A stretch of 64,000 nucleotides of DNA from assembly GCA_027704905.1 (NCBI GenBank), contig CM050999.1:8042392-8106391 (forward strand), read 5' to 3'. Below, in pieces: positions 60,140 to 64,000 of the stretch. Position numbers and translations under genes: made by a program. Origin of the DNA: Muraenolepis orangiensis (taxonomy: Eukaryota > Chordata > Actinopteri > Gadiformes > Muraenolepididae). The stretch's first letter is position 1. Every line of letters begins with the position of its first letter. Under the pieces are notes generated by a model that was given only the letters and a program-made list of their open reading frames with translations, made no database searches and was not told the DNA's origin.

Positions 60140-63100
60140 ATGGATGTCTCCAGCACTTTAGTCTTGGCAGGTTTAGTGTTGTTAACTTGTCTCTGGTTGT
60201 TCACCGCTAAGTTCAGAAGTAAGGTCCGTTTACCCCCAGGTCCCCCTGGACTCCCGATACTAGGGAACCTTCTGCAGCTGGACAAACGCGCCCCCTACCA
60301 GACTCTGCTTAAGGTAAACTATTTTATACAGTCTAGTAACCTACTAGTAGTCAATAGTAGGCTTATACTAGTGTGCTTATACTAATGTACACTTTTATAC
60401 TCTCTAGTAGCCTACTAATTGTAAATAGTAGGTTCATACTTGTGTGCGCTGTGTGAATATGCTGTTCATGTTTTGCAAGCACTCTCTCTCACGCTTGCTC
60501 GCTTGCTCCCTTTAAAATGAGGCAGAAGAACATTTTCTGACCTGTAATTTAGGGGTTTGGATTCAAGTGAGTTTCTAAAACACATGATGTGCCTTCAAAG
60601 AGAACTGAACAAAACCTTGGACATTGCTACTAAACTGTTTGTATTGTTCTTGTTAAACTTTTGATTTGTATTGATTTATGTATTTCTTCCTGTTTTATGA
60701 AATGATCAAAAACCAACATATGACCACATGTCTGTACTGTAGGCTACAAAGAACGTTCACCTTTAGGCTCAGGTCTCATTCCTTTCATGTCATTGTGTAT
60801 TAGCCTTCAATTTATATGTTCTGGATGTGTTTGTTTTCTTGACGTGAAGCTCAGTGCCAGCTATGGTCCAGTGATGACAATATATCTGGGTACTCAGCGC
60901 ATGGTGGTTCTGGTCGGGTACGATGTGATAAAGGAGGCCCTGGTGGACCATGCTGATGATTTCACCGGCAGGGCACCAGTTCCCCTCCTGGTCAGGGCAA
61001 CCAAGGGCTACGGTAGGTTCCCCATAAAACACATAGCTACGTACCAGAGGCCCTACAACACACAGAGCTTTGGTAGAGTGCCCACAATATAAGGCTATGG
61101 TAGAGTCCCACTAATATAGAGCATTATAGTCCCCACAAGTAAGTAACACTACACAGATCTAGGGTTACTGCTGGGCTGGGCTACGGTTTCCATAAAAAAC
61201 AGTTCTATGTAAGAGTCTCCACAATACACATATGTATGTTAGGGTCCCTTTAAAACACAGAAGGGTCTCCACAATACATTGAGCTACGCTAGGGTCCCCA
61301 TAAAACACAGTGCTATGGTAGGGTCCCCATAAAACACAGAACAATGGTAGGGTTCCCATAAAACACAGTTCTACAGTAGGGTCTCCACAATACACAGAAC
61401 TATGGTAGGGTCCCCATAAAACACAGTTCTACAGTAGGGTCTCCACAATACACAGAACTATGGTAGGGTCCCCATAAAACACAGTTCTACAGTAGGGTCT
61501 CCACAATACACAGAACTATGGTAGGGTCCCCAAAAAACACAGTTCTACAGTAGGGTCCCCATAAAACACAGAACAATGGTAGGGTTCCCATAAAACACAG
61601 TTCTACAGTAGGGTCTCCACAATACACATAACTAAGGTAGGGTTCCCATAAAACACAGTTCTACAGTAGGGTCTCCACAATACACAGAACTATGGTAGGG
61701 TCCCCATAAAACACAGTTCTACAGTAGGGTCTCCACAATACACAGAACTATGGTAGGGTCCCCATAAAACACAGTTCTACAGTAGGGTCTCCACAATACA
61801 CAGAACTATGGTAGGGTCCCCATAAAACACAGCTACCAAATGGTTGGCATATGCTAAAGCTGTAGAGATAACATGGGCCCCAACAATAGGTGCGCTCCTT
61901 GTCCACCAGGCTTGTTCATCAGTAATGGAGAGCGGTGGAAGCAGCTGCGCCGATTCACCCTGTCCACGCTCCGAGACTTTGGCATGGGGCGTAAGGGGAT
62001 GGAGGAGTGGATCAAGGAGGAGAGCAGACACCTGGTGGACCGCATTAATAACACTAAAGGTACGCAATTCGGCATTATTTTTCACAGTGCATAGTACAAA
62101 CTAATAATACTTAATGTGTTATGAAACCGGTGAGTTAAGGATTGAATGTAGATAAGCAAACTGTCACAAGCTTGGTCAGCAGACACAGTTTAAGCTGTGA
62201 CAGTGAAGTCAGATATGCAGGGAATCGGGAACAGGTTGGACAGTCGTACGTACACTGGAACCGAGGCGGGAGAGGTGTTAGAGGGACAAGGTCTGTAGCA
62301 GGCGTGATCGGCTACAAATAAGCAGGGGTCGTAGAAGGAGGGATGGGCAGGCAGGCAGGGTCGTCAAATGCGAAAACAAACTGTAATCTAGAAATGCGGA
62401 AAACAAGGTATGCTATGCAGGGACAAGGATCTGACAGCGATTGTAGAGGAAGCTTGAGTTTAAATAGGAAACGGAGCAGGTGAACTGAATGAATAAATTG
62501 ATGAGGGGGATGAATGAACAGGTGAATGTTCTCTAGTGGGCGTGAATACATTGTAATAGTTTTCTTGCCAGTAATTAAATGCCATCATCATTCAATGTCA
62601 ACCCTACAAGGTTAAATCCATGCATATTGAAGTTGATATTTTTGATGATAATCAAGTCTGAGGTGTTTGGTCTATCGGCTGGCAACGATGACAACTTAAC
62701 TTGGTTGCTGATGTCGTCAACAAGATAATTCAATTGTCGGAAGTGGATGGTGATTATTTCTGCCGGTTCTTTACCAGGTCCCTTTGATCCCACCTTCTTT
62801 CTGAGCTGTACTGTCTCCAATGTGATTTGCTGCCTGGTGTTTGGCGAGCGCTTCAGCTACGACGATGACCACTTTCTCAGCCTTCTGAAGATCATGTCAC
62901 AGTCTTTGAGATATTTCAGCAGCCCCATGGGCCAGGTAAGTCATGATGTCAACCAATAGAAGAGGCTTAACATAACAGTGTTTGAACTCAAAATGGTTAC
63001 GATATTGCAATTTTACCAGAAAATTCTGAATTGGCTTTAATAAAGTTAATACATTTAATAGAGTCATGATGAAAATAATGTTAGAAGTTACATTATCACA

Positions 63101-63958
63101 GGCCCTGATTGTCATTGACCTTCCTAAGAAGGATCAACAATTTGGAAATAGCTTTGGTCACAAAACTGACCCATGGGGAACACCGTCATTTATTGGTGAG
63201 GGGATACCATTAAACTTGTTACAAGTTGCTGCAGCAGAGATCCGTTTCCTTTAACGATTCCTTTAGTCTTAAATCTTGGGACATGGGTGTAAAACAAATA
63301 AATTGCCCTGTTTATCTCTAATCCTCCTTAAAACATGTTATTCTCATGTCCAAACTCCCACAGCTGTATAATGTCTTCCCCTGGCTGCCGGACAGGCTTT
63401 CGAGCCAACATTGTGCTACTTTTGACAACATTGAAACGATCTACAAGTTTATCAAGGAGAAAGTCCAGGAACACCAGGAGACCATGGACCCAAACTCCCC
63501 CAGAGACTACATCGACTGTTTCCTCACCAGAATCAAACTGGTGCAGCTTCAGTTTTACTCACCCAGCTTCCACATGTCAGCACATATTGTCAATGTCCCA
63601 GTAAATATACTGTATGTGCATTGCACCACAATTGATTAGTAGTAGTTCACTCATGGCTTTATATCATCAGAAGCCAATCTACTGAAAAACTATTTTTAAT
63701 CGAAAATGTATCAAATATATATAACTTGTAAGTCAGCAATCTCCCACAACCTCAAATACATTTGAGGTCAAGGTTAGAAACCACTGCTCTAAATGGTTCT
63801 GCTTGCTTCTCCTCAGGAGCAGGACAATGCCACTACTGAGTTCAACCATGAGAACTTGGTGTCAACTGTGTTGAATCTGTTCCTGGCAGGAACGGAGACG
63901 ACCAGTACGACAATCAGATTTGCACTGAACGTGCTCATGAAATACCCCAACATACAGG
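60140..63958 (+). CDS. Cytochrome P450 family 2, gene 4, exons 1-6 (partial at window end)
   Basis: Exons: 60140-60313, 60850-61012, 61910-62059, 62778-62935, 63364-63540, 63817-63958. They encode residues 1-321: anchor, proline hinge, WKQLR, and I-helix AGTETTSTT. I saw no difference from gene 3 in any exon. Exons 7-9, with ExxR and the heme Cys, lie beyond the window, so completeness cannot be judged. It is either a very young duplicate of gene 3 or the same locus assembled twice. Confidence 0.85.
61016..61832. repeat. Intron-2 donor-derived minisatellite, gene 4
   Basis: Same array and same copy number as in gene 3 (39330-40146). Identical copy number in such an unstable repeat argues that the duplication is very recent or artefactual. 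Confidence 0.92.
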
Positions 63959-64000
63959 GTAGGGCATCCCGGGAACCACAGTGTATGAAGATCATTATAT

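Larger units (their letters stand above)
55083..64000. other. Duplicated block, copy 2 (partner 33397-42314)
   Basis: Same content, order and spacing as copy 1 to the last base of the window. Includes the ancestral block (55743-56093, hAT empty site 56050-56057), the second SINE/hAT piece (56094-56436), LTR/gag, L1 with captured exon 2, and gene 4. One base difference noticed (55421). Confidence 0.95.

Overview
The window looks like a teleost fish genome. Coding sequence is split by canonical GT-AG introns. The interspersed DNA is typical of fish: RTE/Rex3-like, L1-like and CR1/L2/Rex1-like LINEs, hAT transposons, Ty3/Gypsy pieces, a tRNA-derived SINE, long CA and TA tracts and many minisatellites. 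Nothing prokaryotic (operons, CRISPR) is present. All functional assignments rest on reading the sequence and on general knowledge of the families; no search was run.

Layout. (1) 1-6630: the 3' part of a plus-strand gene for a PH-domain protein (four exons seen, 5' end outside the window), with minisatellite-filled introns. (2) 8493-18181: cytochrome P450 family 2 gene 1, nine exons, predicted 493 residues. Its intron 4 holds a complete RTE LINE, and its intron 8 holds a young non-autonomous LTR element. (3) 18200-24560: decayed Gypsy pol, a hAT element with a nested 217-bp element, and an L1 3' end that has swallowed a piece of a CYP2 gene (intron 1 end plus exon 2). (4) 24570-29054: CYP2 gene 2, complete. 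(5) 29640-33396: LINE ends, a CYP2 exon 8-9 pseudogene, and a hAT remnant carrying a SINE. (6) 33397-43219: LINE, LTR/gag and L1 remnants followed by CYP2 gene 3, complete. (7) 43580-55082: Gypsy remnants with an inserted CYP2 exon 8, LINE and hAT remnants, a 4-kb hAT with its own RTE insertion, and an open-reading-frame LINE. (8) 55083-64000: a virtually identical copy of 33397-42314, containing the first six exons of CYP2 gene 4, which runs off the window.

The CYP genes all point the same way and share exon phases, 3' flanks and intronic repeats, so they are a tandem array. Their products should be ER-membrane monooxygenases that oxidise small lipophilic substrates with electrons from NADPH-P450 reductase. 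The array grew in at least two steps. An older step produced genes 1, 2 and 3, with exchange between copies visible as abrupt identity changes. A very recent step, or an assembly duplication, has a 21,686-bp period and copies gene 3 as gene 4. The subfamily is not resolved; the proteins look closest to the CYP2A/B/F/G-like side of the family (fish CYP2X/CYP2Y are candidates).

I did not find a clearly new biological system. The most interesting items are the exon-2 fragment captured inside an L1 and carried along in three units, the near-perfect 21.7-kb repeat, the sense LTR with poly(A) signals just before the heme exon of gene 1, a perfect DR2 receptor half-site pair present only upstream of gene 1, and an intron-2 minisatellite built from the exon-2 splice-donor sequence.
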